NCBI RefSeq assembly: GCF_013377235.1
Contig: NZ_CP016226.1
Span: 248,001-312,000 of the forward strand
DNA: 64,000 bases
Source of the DNA: Mannheimia varigena
GTDB lineage: Bacteria > Pseudomonadota > Gammaproteobacteria > Enterobacterales > Pasteurellaceae
Reading direction: 5' to 3'
Shown: piece by piece, positions 51,598 to 60,512 of the stretch
Numbering within the stretch: the first letter of the stretch is position 1
How the letters are laid out: each line of letters begins with the position of its first letter
Translations under genes and position numbers: made by a program
The notes under the pieces: generated by a model
Databases searched by the model: none
Told to the model about the DNA's origin: nothing
What the model saw: the letters and a program-made list of their open reading frames with translations, nothing else

Positions 51598-52806
51598 TTA
51601 TAGTGCTAATTTAGCGGTATCTTGTGCAATGACTAATTCTTCGTTAGTTGGGATTACAACAGCTTTGAATGCTGAGTCATCAGTTGTAATTACCCCATCT
51701 TTACCAAAGCGAGCTGCTAGGTTACGCTCTTTATCCAATTTGATACCAAATAATTTTAAGTGATTTAAGGTTAATTCACGCACTAGACCTGAATTTTCGC
51801 CAATACCACCTGTGAATGCGATAGCATCTAAGTGATCTGCACCTAAAATTGCCATATACGAACCGATATATTTCGCTAAACGATAGCTATAAACATCTAA
51901 AGCACGTTTTGCTTCAGGTTTAGACTCATCGTAATAACTGTCTTCAGAGTAACGGCAATCACTTGTTACTTGAGTTAAACCTAAAAGACCTGATTTTTTC
52001 ACTAACGTCTCTTCAATTTGATCAATAGACATACCTAAATTTTTATATAGATAGAAGATAATAGCAGGATCAAGATCACCAGAACGAGTTCCCATTACTA
52101 AACCTTCTAATGGCGTTAAGCCCATTGACGTATCAATACATTTACCATTACGCACAACAGAAACTGAACCACCGTTGCCTAAGTGGCAAACAATAACATT
52201 AGTTTCATCTACAGATTTACCTGCAAATTCTGCAACTTGTGATGTAATAAATAAATGGCTAGTACCGTGAGCACCATAGCGGCGAATACCATTTTCTTTA
52301 TATAAATTATATGGAAGAGCATATAAATATGCTTGCTCTGGCATAGTCTGGTGGAAAGCTGTATCAAACACAGCTACATTCTTATCTTTCAATTCTGGGA
52401 AAATACGGAAGGATTCTTTGATTCCGATTAAATGAGCCGGGTTATGTAATGGAGCGAACTGAATAGCTTCTTCAATACCTTTAATCACTTCATCTGTAAT
52501 TACAACAGAAGATGTAAATTTCTCACCACCGTGAACGATACGGTGGCCAATTGCGCCAATACCTGCTTTTAACTCATCAGACAATAATTTTTCAGCAATA
52601 AATGTAAGTGCTTCGCTATGAGCTGCCCCAGCACCTAAATCGGCATTACCCTTTTCTCCGTTTAACTTCCATTTGATACGTGCATCTTCTAAATGAAAAG
52701 CTTCCGCAAGTCCGGATAATTTCTCATCACCAGTTTTAGGATCTAAAATAGCGAATTTAAGAGATGAACTACCGCAGTTAAGGATTAGGATTAAATTTTT
52801 AGACAT
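51598..52806 (-). CDS. ackA: Acetate kinase
   Basis: 402 residues from ATG 52806 (MSKNLILILNCGSSSLKF), with AAGG about 9 bases upstream. The ASKHA-fold motifs NCGSSSLK, FDTAFH, HLGNGGSV, MGLTPLEGLVMGTRSGD and FTGGIGEN are intact. It makes ATP and acetate from acetyl phosphate, the main substrate-level phosphorylation route in fermentation. pta is the downstream operon partner. Confidence 0.97.
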   Translation of the reverse strand: MSKNLILILNCGSSSLKFAILDPKTGDEKLSGLAEAFHLEDARIKWKLNGEKGNADLGAGAAHSEALTFIAEKLLSDELKAGIGAIGHRIVHGGEKFTSSVVITDEVIKGIEEAIQFAPLHNPAHLIGIKESFRIFPELKDKNVAVFDTAFHQTMPEQAYLYALPYNLYKENGIRRYGAHGTSHLFITSQVAEFAGKSVDETNVIVCHLGNGGSVSVVRNGKCIDTSMGLTPLEGLVMGTRSGDLDPAIIFYLYKNLGMSIDQIEETLVKKSGLLGLTQVTSDCRYSEDSYYDESKPEAKRALDVYSYRLAKYIGSYMAILGADHLDAIAFTGGIGENSGLVRELTLNHLKLFGIKLDKERNLAARFGKDGVITTDDSAFKAVVIPTNEELVIAQDTAKLAL

Positions 52807-53047
52807 GGTCAAATTACCTTATTTTTGAAATGACGTTGAATAAAAAATACAATTTTACATCTGTATTTACAGCTCTACAGGATACACCTTTCAGCCATTA
52901 AAATAAATGCTTGAACTTAAAGAAAGACAAAAATATGCCTAAATTTTGATATAACAAGACATAAAATTGAAAAGCGATAGCGATCAAGCGGTTATTTTTT
53001 TAAAATGTTTTGCCATTTTTGTGTTATTTCATTTTGGAGATTTATTT

Positions 53048-55024
53048 ATGCTAAATAGAAGAAAGTTTATTCAACTTAGTGCAAGCGTAATGCTTATTTT
53101 AGGTACTCAACCTTCTACGCTTGCAAAAACTGCGCAAAATAAAGTTGCATTACGTGTAATTGCAACAACAGACATCCACAGTTTTTTAACCGATTTTGAC
53201 TATTATAAGGATGCTCCAACCGAAAAGTTTGGTTTTACTCGAGCTGCAACTTTAATTAAGCAAGCTAGAGAAGAAGTGAAAAATAGTGTGCTGGTGGATA
53301 ATGGCGATTTGATTCAAGGCAATCCGATCGCAGATTACCAATCTACTAAAGGTTCAAAAGAAGGCAGAGCAGAGCCTTCTATTATGGCATTAAATGCAAT
53401 GCAATATGACGCAGGTACACTTGGCAATCATGAATTTAATTACGGACTTGCTTATTTAGACAATGCAATTAAACAAGCAAAATTTCCAATCATCAATGCC
53501 AATATTGTTAAGCCTGGTACAGACTCACCATTTTTTACACCTTATCTTATTCAAGAGAAAAAAGTCATTGACGAAAATGGTAAAGAACAAACTATCAAAA
53601 TCGGCTATATCGGTTTTGTACCACCTCAAGTAATGGTTTGGGATAAAGCAAATTTGGAAGGGCAGGTTGAGGCAAGAGATATTGTTAAAACCGCACAAAA
53701 ATATGTCCCTCAATTAAAAGATGCTGGTGCAGATGTGATTATTGCTCTTGCTCACACGGGGCCATCTGATGAGCCTTATCAAGAAGGTGCGGAAAATTCA
53801 GCCTTTTATCTTGCTGATGTAAAAGGTATTGATGCAGTAATTTTCGGGCATTCACACCGTTTATTCCCAAATAAAGAATTCGCACAATCGCCGAATGCAG
53901 ACATTGAAAAAGGTACGATGAAAAATGTTCCTCAAAGTATGGCAGGCTATTGGGCAAATAATATCAGTGTAATTGATTTAAGTTTAGCTCAACATAATGG
54001 CAAATGGGACGTTGTGGACGGCAGAGCAGAGTTACGCCCGATTTATGACGCCGAGGTGAAAAAAGCGACGGTCGAAAACCACCCAGAAATTGCGGCGTTA
54101 TTAAAAGAAACACACGAAGAAACCCGTAAATTTGTGGCTCAACCGATTGGTAAAGCAACAGATAATATGTACAGCTATCTTGCGTTAGTTCAAGATGATC
54201 CAACCATTCAAATTGTAAACCAAGCTCAAAAATCCTATGTTGAAAATGTAGTAAAAGGCTTGCCAGAATTTGTTGGATTGCCGATTTTAAGTGCCGGTGC
54301 ACCATTTAAAGTGGGAGGTCGTAAAAATGATCCAACAGGCTATACAGAAGTTGATAAAGGCGAATTAACATTCCGTAATGCGGCAGATTTATACCTTTAT
54401 CCAAACACATTAGTTGTGGTTAAAGCCAGCGGTACAGAATTAAAAGAGTGGTTAGAATGCAGTGCAGGAATGTTCAAACAAATTGATACAACGAGTGATA
54501 AGCCACAATCTTTACTTGATTGGACAGGCTTCCGCACCTACAATTTTGATGTAATTGATGGCGTAAATTATCAATTTGATTTAACCCAACCTGCTCGTTA
54601 TGACGGTGAATGCAAGTTAATCAACGAAAATTCACACCGTGTAGTAAATCTTACTTTTGAAGGCAAACCTGTTGAACCAAATCAAGAGTTTTTGATTGTA
54701 ACTAACAACTACCGAGCTTATGGCGGTAAGTTTCCAGGTACAGGCGATAAACATATTGTGTTTGCTGCCCCTGATGAAAATCGCCAAGTGTTAGCAAATT
54801 ATATTAGCTCAGAAAGTAAAGCCCACGGACAAGTCAGTCCAAAAGCTGATAACAACTGGAGAATTGCACCAATCAATTCAACAGTAAAAATGGATATTCG
54901 TTTTGAAACGTCTCCAACGGAAAAAGCAAAAGCCTTTATTAAAGACAATGCACAATATCCGATGGAATATATCGAAAACGATGAAACCGGCTTTGCGGTG
55001 TATCGTATTGATTTAACTAAGTAA
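53048..55024 (+). CDS. cpdB: 2',3'-cyclic-nucleotide 2'-phosphodiesterase/3'-nucleotidase
   Basis: 658 residues. TTDIHSFLTDFDYYKD, DNGDLIQGNP, LGNHEFNYG and FGHSHRLFP are the metal-binding motifs of the N-terminal phosphatase domain; the C-terminal nucleotidase domain (about 380-640) follows. It degrades cyclic and 3'-nucleotides in the periplasm. ATG 53048 with TTTTGGAGA upstream is used; the frame extends back to 52967 without support. The signal peptide begins MLNRRKFIQLSAS, a twin-arginine-like motif, whereas E. coli CpdB uses a plain Sec signal. Confidence 0.93.
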   Translation: MLNRRKFIQLSASVMLILGTQPSTLAKTAQNKVALRVIATTDIHSFLTDFDYYKDAPTEKFGFTRAATLIKQAREEVKNSVLVDNGDLIQGNPIADYQSTKGSKEGRAEPSIMALNAMQYDAGTLGNHEFNYGLAYLDNAIKQAKFPIINANIVKPGTDSPFFTPYLIQEKKVIDENGKEQTIKIGYIGFVPPQVMVWDKANLEGQVEARDIVKTAQKYVPQLKDAGADVIIALAHTGPSDEPYQEGAENSAFYLADVKGIDAVIFGHSHRLFPNKEFAQSPNADIEKGTMKNVPQSMAGYWANNISVIDLSLAQHNGKWDVVDGRAELRPIYDAEVKKATVENHPEIAALLKETHEETRKFVAQPIGKATDNMYSYLALVQDDPTIQIVNQAQKSYVENVVKGLPEFVGLPILSAGAPFKVGGRKNDPTGYTEVDKGELTFRNAADLYLYPNTLVVVKASGTELKEWLECSAGMFKQIDTTSDKPQSLLDWTGFRTYNFDVIDGVNYQFDLTQPARYDGECKLINENSHRVVNLTFEGKPVEPNQEFLIVTNNYRAYGGKFPGTGDKHIVFAAPDENRQVLANYISSESKAHGQVSPKADNNWRIAPINSTVKMDIRFETSPTEKAKAFIKDNAQYPMEYIENDETGFAVYRIDLTK

Positions 55025-55034
55025 ATAGTAAATA

Positions 55035-55092
55035 ACAAGCGGTTGAAATTTATAGAAATTTTGCAAAAAATTTAAAAAATTCAACCGCTTGC
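55035..55092. terminator. Inverted uptake-sequence pair between cpdB and nadV
   Basis: CAAGCGGTTGAA / TTCAACCGCTTG, a 12-bp stem with TTTTGCAAAAAA inside, lies between convergent genes and probably serves both. Confidence 0.68.
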
Positions 55093-55097
55093 TTTAG

Positions 55098-56576
55098 TTA
55101 AAATTGAACAGAAATATTTTGACGGATTTCATCAAAATTGGTCTCTTTAACCAATTTACCGTTTTCAAAAACCACCTCTAAAAGATCATCAGAAAAATCA
55201 TCAAGGGCAGTTAAGCCATCAACATAATTCTCCAAAGTAATCACTTTTACTCGACCTTTTTGCGATTTTTTCAAACCATCATCAGTTTTTGGGGCTTTGA
55301 AAATGGCTTTCTCAACGCCATTAATTGTGATAGAAGTGGCTTTAATTGCAAAACCAAGCGTATCTCTTGTATTACGTTGATAGGTTTGAGCCCCTACACC
55401 AAACACAATATTGCTAGAAGCAAAACCTTTTGCTTCTAGCCCTCCTAAAATTTTAACCATTTTTTCATAGGTTACACCGTCGCCATAAATAGCCCCAATA
55501 TGCGGATTAAGGACTTTATAGCCTTTGTTATTGATTTTTCCACCGAAAATATCCCATAAACATTCAATTAAGCCTTTACGTTCGTGTTCGGTTTCAGCTG
55601 TTGCATCACCACAAATAATGGCAAAAAAGTCACCACTATCAGGGCGAATGACAATTTTTGCTGATTCTGGACGAGCTAGAATTTCCGCCTTAAGCAATGG
55701 TAAATTTACCGTGATGTTATGCCAAAAATCGGTGGTATCTGCCACAATAGAGAGCATATTATTCGGGTATTTACTCATTAAATAGCGAAATGTTGGTAAT
55801 TCATCAACCCCGTGCGAACTCATTACAGAATGTTCGGAGGCAGGAATAGACGTACCGATGAGATTTTTCGAACCATAATAGGCTTCCACAAATGAAATAG
55901 CAGGAATAGTATCTGTGCCTAAAAATGAGGTTAAATGTCCGGCTCCAGAGGTTTCAGCTGATTCTAAAGAACCCATTCCACGCATTGAAAAATCGTGAGA
56001 TTGGAAGGGTAGATGGCTATTATCATCGCAAGTTTGCTCAGAAAACTGCATTAATGCTTTACGATAAGCAAAAGCAATAGATGCCGATGTTATAGGTTGC
56101 CATAGAGAAACATTAATCAAGGTTTCCAAATAATTGGTGAGCCAGAAAAAATCAGGATGCGTGTTTTCGATAGTCATCATCGGCACTTTGATTGCAACCG
56201 ATTTACCTTCAGGGATAGCTTTAATTCTAATTGGTAAATAGCCTAATTGATGTAATTGTGCAATATGTTCGCCAGAATCTTCAATTTGTAATGTATCTGC
56301 AATAAATCTTGTATATTCAGTAACAACTTCGAACTCTGAACGAGAGAAAAAGTTATCATTAAAATAATGGATTAGATATTTCATGATAAAAGCTTGGAAA
56401 CCAAATGAAACAACACGATGAAGAAAAAGTGCTTTTGCATTACTGCGAGGTGTAAAGGTACTGTATAAAAATTGAGAACCTTCAGGGTATTGTATTCTAT
56501 GAGAAGTTTTATAAAAATCACATAATAGTGATGGGATTGCAGTAGATTTGATTTTTTTATCTAATATGCTGTTCAT
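55098..56576 (-). CDS. nadV: Nicotinamide phosphoribosyltransferase
   Basis: 492 residues, NAMPT/NadV family. LLCDFYKTSHRIQYPEG at the start, FHDFSMRG-type SHDFSMRGMGSLES, SIPASEHSVMSS and RPDSGDFF (PRPP site) are present. The enzyme makes NMN from nicotinamide and PRPP. In Pasteurellaceae it is the determinant of NAD (V-factor) independence, first described in Haemophilus ducreyi and Actinobacillus pleuropneumoniae. Here it is chromosomal, beside cpdB and without mobilisation genes, so it looks resident. Repeated TAACATA/TATGTTA heptamers upstream may be control sites. Confidence 0.95.
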   Translation of the reverse strand: MNSILDKKIKSTAIPSLLCDFYKTSHRIQYPEGSQFLYSTFTPRSNAKALFLHRVVSFGFQAFIMKYLIHYFNDNFFSRSEFEVVTEYTRFIADTLQIEDSGEHIAQLHQLGYLPIRIKAIPEGKSVAIKVPMMTIENTHPDFFWLTNYLETLINVSLWQPITSASIAFAYRKALMQFSEQTCDDNSHLPFQSHDFSMRGMGSLESAETSGAGHLTSFLGTDTIPAISFVEAYYGSKNLIGTSIPASEHSVMSSHGVDELPTFRYLMSKYPNNMLSIVADTTDFWHNITVNLPLLKAEILARPESAKIVIRPDSGDFFAIICGDATAETEHERKGLIECLWDIFGGKINNKGYKVLNPHIGAIYGDGVTYEKMVKILGGLEAKGFASSNIVFGVGAQTYQRNTRDTLGFAIKATSITINGVEKAIFKAPKTDDGLKKSQKGRVKVITLENYVDGLTALDDFSDDLLEVVFENGKLVKETNFDEIRQNISVQF

Positions 56577-56589
56577 TTAGCAAATTCCT

Positions 56590-56715
56590 TATGTTATTTT
56601 AAATTGCCAAAGACTAACATAACATAGTTGAAAATGGAAAGTATTTATTACAAAACAAGAATAAATCAAAGATAATAATTTTTAGTAATAAATTCGCATA
56701 ACGTATATTATGTTA
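56590..56715. promoter_or_regulatory. Cluster of TAACATA/TATGTTA heptamers upstream of nadV
   Basis: TATGTTA occurs at 56590-56596 and 56709-56715, and TAACATA at 56615-56621 and 56620-56626 (overlapping tandem). The first copy lies 13 bases from the start codon. The spacing suggests operator sites for an unidentified regulator, but the region is AT-rich and chance is not excluded. Confidence 0.3.
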
Positions 56716-56793
56716 AATAAAGTATTAAAATAACGAAATCTATAACTCTGTGAACTCACTTACCTTATTTTTTCAGAATTCATAAAAACAAAA

Positions 56794-56833
56794 CGGTCAT
56801 ATTCATTTGCAAATTTTACAAAGAATATGACCG
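56794..56833. terminator. Hairpin after metB from a half-degenerate uptake-sequence pair
   Basis: CGGTCATATTC / GAATATGACCG gives an 11-bp stem. The metB-proximal copy is an intact core (ACCGCTTGT), while the distal copy reads ACAAAACGGT and has lost it, yet the stem is kept. Confidence 0.65.
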
Positions 56834-56848
56834 CTTGTTTTCAATCTA

Positions 56849-57982
56849 TTAACCTAGCTGTTTGAAAGCTTGTAATAAATCGGCTTTAATATCTTCCACG
56901 TGTTCTAAACCAACAGAAAAACGTAATAAGGTATTAGTAATGCCTCGTGCGATACGTTCGGCTTCTGGAATATCCATATGGGTTTGGGTTGCCGGGTAAG
57001 TGATGAAACTCTCTGCACCGCCTAAACTTTCCGCAAAGGTAATTAATTTAATCGCTTTTAAGAATTTTGGCACCCATTCTTCTTTTTGTAAGCGGAACGA
57101 CAACATACCGCTTTTGCCTGAATATAACACGCTGTCGATTTCCGGCTGCTCTGCCAAGAATTTCGCTAATTCCGCTGCATTGTGTTGATGGCGTTCCATA
57201 CGCAACGCCAAAGTTTTCATTCCACGCACCGCAAGGTAAGAATCGAACGGCGAAAGTACCGCTCCGGCACAGTTTTGGAAATAGAACAGACGCTCAGTTA
57301 AGTTCTGACCGTTTACTTTGGTCGCTTCCGAATCTTTCGCCACAATCAAACCTGCCAACACATCGTTATGTCCTGAAAGGTATTTGGTTGCACTATGCAC
57401 CACAATATCTGCACCGTGTTCAATCGGGCGGAATAAGGCCGGCGTTAAGAACGTATTATCCACAATCAACATTAAATTGTGCTTTTTCGCAATTTTAGAA
57501 ATGGCTGCCACGTCGCACTCTTCCATTAACGGATTAGATGGTGTTTCCACAAAAATGGCTTTGGTATTAGGAGTAATTGCTGATTCAATTGCGGCTAAAT
57601 CTGCGGTATTCACATAAACAGGCTTTAATGTGCTGTGGTTTTTGTGGCTGAAATCAAACAAACGGTAAGAACCACCGTACACATCGCTAGAAATAATCCA
57701 CTCATCTGGAGCTTTGAAAAGCGACATTACAAGCTGAATTGCTGCCATTCCCGATGCCATTGCGAACCCTGCATCACCGCCCTCCAAGTCCGCAATCCCC
57801 TGCTCTAACACGGCACGGGTTGGGTTTTTGGTGCGGGTGTAATCCCAACCCGTCGATTCGCCCAAACCGTCACGCCCGTAAGCGGTCGATAAAATGATCG
57901 GCATTGCCACTGCACCGGTGCGAGGATCGGTACGATTGCCAATTTGCACTAACGTGGTTTCGATATTATTGAATCTTGTCAT
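56849..57982 (-). CDS. metB: Cystathionine gamma-synthase
   Basis: 377 residues, Cys/Met-metabolism PLP family. The Schiff-base lysine is Lys200 in HSATKYLSGHND, with YTRTKNPTRAVLE and AMASGMAAI upstream and FAESLGGAESFITYPATQTH near the C-terminus. It joins an activated homoserine with cysteine to give cystathionine. Related gamma- and beta-lyases are hard to separate by eye, so MetB is the favoured but not certain choice. It follows dapB by 16 bases on the same strand. Confidence 0.85.
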   Translation of the reverse strand: MTRFNNIETTLVQIGNRTDPRTGAVAMPIILSTAYGRDGLGESTGWDYTRTKNPTRAVLEQGIADLEGGDAGFAMASGMAAIQLVMSLFKAPDEWIISSDVYGGSYRLFDFSHKNHSTLKPVYVNTADLAAIESAITPNTKAIFVETPSNPLMEECDVAAISKIAKKHNLMLIVDNTFLTPALFRPIEHGADIVVHSATKYLSGHNDVLAGLIVAKDSEATKVNGQNLTERLFYFQNCAGAVLSPFDSYLAVRGMKTLALRMERHQHNAAELAKFLAEQPEIDSVLYSGKSGMLSFRLQKEEWVPKFLKAIKLITFAESLGGAESFITYPATQTHMDIPEAERIARGITNTLLRFSVGLEHVEDIKADLLQAFKQLG

Positions 57983-57998
57983 TTTTATTATCCTTCAA

Positions 57999-58811
57999 TT
58001 ATAAGTTATTTAAATCTAAAACATCCGTCATATCAAACAAGCCATTTTGCTTGCTGTTGAGCCATTTCGCTGCACGCACGGCACCGTTGGCAAACGTCAT
58101 ACGGCTAGAGGCTTTGTGAGCAATCTCCACACGCTCGCCCTCATCGGCAAACCAAACACTATGCTCGCCCACCACATCGCCGGCACGAATGGTGGCAAAG
58201 CCAATTTCATCACGTTTACGTTCGCCGGTAATGCCGTTACGCTCAAACACGCCGTGGGTTTTCAGATCACGCCCAAGGGTTTTCGCAATATGTTCGCCCA
58301 TTGATAACGCTGTGCCGGACGGGGCATCCACTTTGTAGCGATGGTGAGCTTCAATCACTTCGATATCGCAATAATCGCCCATCACTTTCGCGGCTTTTTC
58401 TAACAGTTTGAACACCAAATTCACGCCCACGCTGTAGTTTGAAGCAAACACGATACCGATTTTTTCAGAGGCCGCTTTAATCGCTGCTTTACCAGCATCA
58501 CCAAAACCTGTTGTGCCGATTACCATCTGTTTTTTATGCTCGACACAAATAGCAATATGCTCTAACGTGCCTTCAGGGCGTGTGAAATCAATTAACAAAT
58601 CGAAATTCGCTACATTTTTCGCCACATCGTCAGAAACGATCACGCCCAACGCCCCCACACCGGCTAATTCGCCGGCATCGCTACCGACCAATGATGAGCC
58701 TTTACGCTCAAACGCCGCCCCCAATTCAACGCCTTCCGCATTATTCACAGCTTGAATTAATTGGCGACCCATTCTGCCACCAGCCCCTACGATTCCAATT
58801 TTTAATGTCAT
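57999..58811 (-). CDS. dapB: 4-hydroxy-tetrahydrodipicolinate reductase
   Basis: 270 residues (E. coli 273). The N-terminal Rossmann motif IGIVGAGGRMGRQLI, the DFTRPEGTLEHI and GTTGF segments, and the catalytic EAHHRYKVDAPSGTA are intact. It reduces HTPA with NAD(P)H on the way to diaminopimelate and lysine. metB follows 16 bases downstream, so an amino-acid operon from aspartate-family steps is likely. Confidence 0.96.
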   Translation of the reverse strand: MTLKIGIVGAGGRMGRQLIQAVNNAEGVELGAAFERKGSSLVGSDAGELAGVGALGVIVSDDVAKNVANFDLLIDFTRPEGTLEHIAICVEHKKQMVIGTTGFGDAGKAAIKAASEKIGIVFASNYSVGVNLVFKLLEKAAKVMGDYCDIEVIEAHHRYKVDAPSGTALSMGEHIAKTLGRDLKTHGVFERNGITGERKRDEIGFATIRAGDVVGEHSVWFADEGERVEIAHKASSRMTFANGAVRAAKWLNSKQNGLFDMTDVLDLNNL

Positions 58812-58843
58812 ATTTTTTCCTTTGTTGTGTTTGTGTGACTGCT

Positions 58844-58901
58844 ACAAGCGGTCTGATTTTACAAGAAATTTGCAAAAAATTGTGCAAATTTTACCGCTTG
58901 T
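58844..58901. terminator. Inverted uptake-sequence pair between rlmM and dapB
   Basis: ACAAGCGGT (58844-58852) and ACCGCTTGT (58893-58901) with TTTGCAAAAAATTGTGCAAA inside. The arms match only over the core, so this is a weaker hairpin than the others. Confidence 0.5.
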
Positions 58902-58913
58902 CAGGTGATTTTT

Positions 58914-60014
58914 CTAATGATGTTTTTCCGATTTTCCCATCACTACAATATGTACAGTGATCTCTTCCCTATCGTGGTATAAATGTTTAGCTTGAATTTT
59001 GAACCAAAAACCGTGTTTTGCCAGCTCTTCTTCTAAGAAATTTAAGCACAACTGCACTTCTTGATAACGCTTTTTCATCGGCAATTTTAGGTTGAAAATC
59101 GTTTCCCGACACCAGCCGTTAATCAGCCATTTGGCGATTAATTTAGCAATACGAATTGGCTGCTCTACCATATCACACACCAGCCAATCCACTTGCTTGC
59201 GTTTGGGTGGTTGGAATTTAAAACCATCTTCGGGGCAATGTTCAATTCGCCCGGTATCGTGCAAACTCGCTGCCATTTTGCCGTGATCGACCGCATACAC
59301 AAATACGCCTCGTTTCACGAGCTGATAGGTCCAACCGCCCGGGCAAGCCCCGAGATCGACACCGGTCATTGTGTCGTTAAAGCGTTTTTTCTCCTCTGCT
59401 TGCGGAATAAAGGTCAAAATTGCTTCTTCCAGTTTTAGGGTTGAACGGCTTGGGGCTTCTGCTGGGAATTTTAAACGAGGGATTCCCATAAAAAACGGCG
59501 ATTTGTTGTGATTATAGGCGTAACCCACATAGCACGCCCCTGAGCGAACAAACAGAATATGCAAGCTCACACTGCCCTTTGCGGTTTCAGATTTACCTAG
59601 CCAACCTTGCTTTTTCAACGCAGAACGCAGCGGAACAGTAAATTTTCGGCAGAACGTGAGTAATTCTTTGGCTTCATTTGTATCTGGTGTTTCCACAAAA
59701 ATGTCTGAACTGTTGCGAGGGTTTAACTCGGCATATCGTGCTAATATCGGCGAAATTCGGTCATTTTCGGGTAAACTTTGTAGCAAATCGCCTACTACAA
59801 CCATTTGGCGAACAAAGATCAACTGCTCAAATTTTAACTCTTGGGCTAATTTATCCGCCTCCCCTGCTTGGTAGCATTCAAAAATCACATAACCGCTGTT
59901 TTCTTTGAGGTTAGCAAAACCAAAAATTCCAAGTTGAGCGGCTTTATCGCTGATTTCGCCAGCCACCTCTTTTTCAAAACCGGCACGGCAATATAAGGCT
60001 AATTTATTGAACAT
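58914..60014 (-). CDS. rlmM: 23S rRNA (cytidine2498-2'-O)-methyltransferase RlmM
   Basis: 366 residues (E. coli 366). An N-terminal THUMP-like RNA-binding half (about 1-180) is followed by a Rossmann methyltransferase with motif I GVDLGACPGGWTYQL near 218 and VDWLVCDMVEQP; the catalytic K-D-K-E tetrad typical of RrmJ-like enzymes fits the visible lysines and aspartates. It methylates C2498 of 23S rRNA. Its start overlaps the end of ygdD by 11 bases. Confidence 0.93.
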   Translation of the reverse strand: MFNKLALYCRAGFEKEVAGEISDKAAQLGIFGFANLKENSGYVIFECYQAGEADKLAQELKFEQLIFVRQMVVVGDLLQSLPENDRISPILARYAELNPRNSSDIFVETPDTNEAKELLTFCRKFTVPLRSALKKQGWLGKSETAKGSVSLHILFVRSGACYVGYAYNHNKSPFFMGIPRLKFPAEAPSRSTLKLEEAILTFIPQAEEKKRFNDTMTGVDLGACPGGWTYQLVKRGVFVYAVDHGKMAASLHDTGRIEHCPEDGFKFQPPKRKQVDWLVCDMVEQPIRIAKLIAKWLINGWCRETIFNLKLPMKKRYQEVQLCLNFLEEELAKHGFWFKIQAKHLYHDREEITVHIVVMGKSEKHH

Positions 60015-60405
60015 TTCGACTTCTCACACTGATATAAATTAACGCTGCCCAGCCTAGCATAAAGCTCAGCCCACCGATTGGAGTTAGCCAATGAATTGTC
60101 GGCACATCTAAGGCTCTCAAATATAGATTTCCGCTGAAAAGTAGAATGCCTAACGCCCAGCTACCGCCAATGATATCGAACGCTTTTGCTCTGCAAGCGG
60201 GCGGATTTTGCACCGAATTTACAATTTGGAATAAGCCCAAAGCAAGAATAGCAAGGGTGTGGAACATTTGGTATTTAATGCCGATGTCGATCCACTCTAA
60301 GGCTTTAGGTTCTAACTGGTGAGATAATGCGTGGCTGGCAAATGCCCCAAATGCCACAGTAAATAAGCCACTGAATGCGGCAATGGTGATAAATTTGTTT
60401 TTCAT
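60004..60405 (-). CDS. ygdD: DUF423 membrane protein YgdD
   Basis: 133 residues with four predicted transmembrane helices and the DUF423 motifs FGAFASHALSHQLEPKALEWIDIGIKYQMFHTLA and GGSWALGILLFSGNLYL. Function unknown. In E. coli ygdD and rlmM (ygdE) are also adjacent; here they overlap by 11 bases, supporting co-expression. Confidence 0.88.
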   Translation of the reverse strand: MKNKFITIAAFSGLFTVAFGAFASHALSHQLEPKALEWIDIGIKYQMFHTLAILALGLFQIVNSVQNPPACRAKAFDIIGGSWALGILLFSGNLYLRALDVPTIHWLTPIGGLSFMLGWAALIYISVRSRNVQ

Positions 60406-60460
60406 AAGACAAAATGAATGTAATTAAAAATGGCTTTACTATACCACAATATGTAAACAA

Positions 60461-60506
60461 ACAAGCGGTGGAATTTTGCAAAAAGTTTACAAAATATCAC
60501 CGCTTG
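60461..60506. terminator. Inverted uptake-sequence pair after bisC
   Basis: ACAAGCGGTG (60461-60470) and CACCGCTTG (60498-60506) pair, including the base beyond the core (G with C), with TTTTGCAAAAAG in the loop, 7 bases past the bisC stop. Confidence 0.6.
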
Positions 60507-60512
60507 AAAGTA

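Noticed and set aside
52861..52876. CTGTATTTACAG palindrome upstream of ackA as a LexA box
   Set aside because: LexA sites need CTGT-N8-ACAG; here only four bases separate the halves, and ackA is not an SOS gene.
52941..52960. TTGATATAACAAG upstream of cpdB as an FNR site
   Set aside because: Only one half-site is present; the second half lacks ATCAA.
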